DNA of 64,000 nucleotides, from the NCBI GenBank assembly GCA_021442155.1, contig CM038214.1, positions 313,813,001 to 313,877,000 on the forward strand. The letters run 5' to 3'. Each line of letters opens with the position of its first letter. The stretch's first letter is position 1. The notes under the pieces were generated by a model. It had not been told where the DNA came from and ran no database searches. It saw nothing but the letters and a program-made list of their open reading frames with translations. The stretch comes from Cymbidium sinense (Eukaryota > Streptophyta > Magnoliopsida > Asparagales > Orchidaceae). The translations under genes were made by a program, and so were the position numbers. Below are positions 61,560 through 64,000 of the stretch, piece by piece.

Positions 61560-64000
61560 TTGAAGCTCTATCCAAATTTTAATGTTGAAATACATAAGAA
61601 TGAAATCAAATGGGTACGTGCCATTGTTAAACCAGGGAAGTGAGGTAATCAAATAACCTCCTTGGGGCTAGCTAAAGTATCGTGTTCCTGGGATGTCCAG
61701 ACTATATACCCATTACCATTCAATCTTATATAAATCAACATATGAATAGAGGAAAAACAACTCAACATTCATACACTTAAGCTATAAGCACATGCATTTG
61801 TTATGTATTTATAACTAGCATCATAACACATATTATTATTCATTTATAAGCTTTTGAAAAATACATTTATATTTAATAGTGATAATAGAAATGCATTTAT
61901 TAAATTAAATCAACACATGCAAGCTTACATAAAGATAACCATTTTATTTTACTTTATTTTTAATAGATGGATGCAAGAATTCAAATGGCATACCAAATTT
62001 AACATGATTGAAAAGAGGACAATCAAATATAAGCATGTGATTCATTCAACCAAACTATTTCTTAAGGAAATTAAATAAGATTATTTAAAGCAAACCAAAG
62101 CTTCTTTATTAATTAAGTTTTGGGATTTGATTTAAAGAGGAGAAGAGAAATCATCACTTGTATTTTAAACCCATTCCACATTAGTTTTATTTAAGCAAGG
62201 AAATGTAATTAAGTTGATTTTATATAATTAGTAAGTTAACCTTTAATAGATGAATTAATTACTTACCTATGTCACTTTAAAGTAATTAACTAAATAATTA
62301 TGAGCCAACATGATATGCATGGAAAATAAACTTGCAATGATCCTAGGAAATAAAAGGGGCCAAATGCAATTGGCTCATGATTAATAGTTAATTTGATTAA
62401 GGTACTTAATTAATTACTCTTATGGTTTTCCCACACATGTAACCATAATTTCACTCCTTTAGGTTATTAAACACCTAAAGATCTACCCCATGATTTAATT
62501 AATTAAGGTGCGATTATGATTATGATTTCAATTTGATTAAGTGATTTAATTAAGTTAAATCTTAATTAATTTCATCTTAAAAAGGGTGAAATGAACTTAG
62601 GAAAGGGGTCCCAACCTATTCCTTAGTTTACTCTTGAACAATGATTAATAAACTTAATTAACCAATTTGTCATTGTTCATGGGATTAATTAAACATTAAT
62701 TAACTTAAAAGTGTTGTTAAAGTTTAATTAGTCAATTTTCCTAATTAAGAGCAATAAATCCCAAGAAAATCATAGAGGTAGAGGTCATCCCATTAAATTA
62801 ACCCACAAAATTTAGGATTAATTGCTCAAGTAATTAAAGTAATTAACCTAATTAATTTTGTAATTAAACTTTAATTACTATTCAAAATTAGTTTAGATCA
62901 TTTTTAATTAATTTTCATCTGAAATACCTTTAAAATGAGTATTTATTTGCAATTTTTTTCTCTATGATTTTTCATGATTTTTAGAAGTTTTAGCCATTAA
63001 AAATGATTAATTAAGCTAATTACATTGTGCCACATGGCGATGATGCGCTTTCCACGTGGCACCGCGGATTGGCTACTAAAACTTATCCGAGCACTACGGC
63101 GGTGGTGACACTTTCTTGTCCATCGTCTGAACTCTATGATTAATCCCATAGCTTAATAGGATTAAATCTGATCGATCTAGTGGATCTAATCACGACCGTC
63201 CATTCTGATAATGTGAAATGGATGGTGCATGATCTAACATCATGTGAGTGAGAAAGAATGGAGTTTGTCCACCTTCACTCTCTTGATATGAGCTTACTCG
63301 AGCTCAGATAAACTCCAAAAGGATCCCACACCTTCAAGATATCATTCAGAGGGGATCCAATGGTCAAGATCACAAGAGATGCAAGTCTTCTTCAAAAACT
63401 TGCAACCTTTTTTGCCAAAGGATTAGTTTTGGAGGCATACCTTGCTAGAACTCAAGATCATGGCTCGAATGATTGAGGAAGCTTCATCTAGTAGAGATGA
63501 AGTCCTATTGAGTGGATGAATTCCTCCATGTTCACTAAGGCCATGAATCGATGATTTGGAGCTCTTTAATCAAAGTCCCACCTCTAGTGCTCAAGAAGCT
63601 TGGAGATGATTCATTCTTTCTTGATGAGGCCAAAGAAGGTGCATGCAAAGTTAATTTTAGTTTGATGTGAGAAATGGGAAGTTAGGTCAAAATGGGAGTG
63701 TCTATTTGAGACGAAGAATGCTTGATCGAATGAGCTTGGGAGCTTAGGGAATGGCTAGAGCTCATCTTGGGTAGCTAGGATCTAAAGAATGATTTTTGTG
63801 TGTTTGAGTGGAAAAGGGGTGTATACCCTTTTGTCGAATAGTGGGATGTTTGGCTTCTAATGGTAGTCCATCTCAGGGAGTCATGGGTGGTAGAGAGGAG
63901 ATGAGTTGGCTCGACATGGTTTGTTGAAGGTTTGGAGGTAGCTACCAAGGAGAAATCATGGCTTCAATGGGGAGGGTGAGGTGATTTCACCTTTCATGGG
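58939..64000 (+). repeat. Noncoding segment A, copy 4 (cut by the window end)
   Basis: Follows A1 closely: 'AATCACGTAATAAGGACTC' near 58987 against 16421, AAAGGGGTCCCAACCTATTC near 62602 against 20248, CTTCATCTAGTAGAGA near 63482 against 21170. At least one ~240-bp unit is missing relative to A1 (near 61400), and the TA microsatellite is expanded. The frames at 61363-61652 (minus) and 61854-62078 are not conserved in the other copies. Confidence 0.75.
61485..61556. repeat. (AT)n microsatellite
   Basis: Seventy-two bases of uninterrupted AT dinucleotides at the place where A1 has about six units and A2 about fifty. Confidence 0.97.

Overview
The window reads as repeat-dominated nuclear DNA of a seed plant. 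Three things point there: long arrays built from the plant telomere heptamer TTTAGGG, a plant RTE-type LINE ending in a TTG-rich tail, and Ty3/gypsy pol genes of the plant Tat/Ogre type with a second RNase H. No intact gene was found. The longest clearly meaningful open stretch is a 141-codon piece of retrotransposon RNase H. There is one 100-N assembly gap (23137-23236).

Layout: 1-530 is unassigned. 531-14335 is a T/G-rich, nearly C-free telomere-derived satellite block, in which a ~4.28-kb macro-unit carrying an RTE LINE fragment is duplicated in tandem (LINE at 3150-4590 and 7511-8870). The 3' end of a glycine-rich protein gene is embedded at 12117-12455. 14336-16380 is a decayed gag-protease region. 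16375-23136 is a long noncoding segment, called A here. After the gap, most of A is repeated (23237-27922) and runs into protease-end/RT/RNase H/second RNase H/integrase remnants (27923-32250). These are followed by a second noncoding segment, B (32251-35990). A rearranged junction (35991-36228) leads to a second A (36229-43060), pol (43061-46165) and B (46166-50120). 50121-58462 is a second telomere-derived block with another glycine-rich gene fragment. 58463-58938 is a second gag-protease fragment, and 58939-64000 is a fourth A copy, cut by the window end.

The retroelement parts recur in the order gag-pro, A, RT-RH-aRNH-INT, B. A therefore lies exactly where Ogre-type elements carry an intron between protease and RT, but it is about 7 kb long. 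This could be a giant intron-like spacer or an old nested insertion carried along by later copying. All coding parts are broken by stops, frameshifts and many short deletions, so nothing here is expected to make a working protein. What is of interest is the repeat architecture: telomere-derived satellite with captured gene and LINE pieces, palindrome-rich GGTCAA/TTGACC tracts inside A, and three nested tandem-repeat systems inside A and B.
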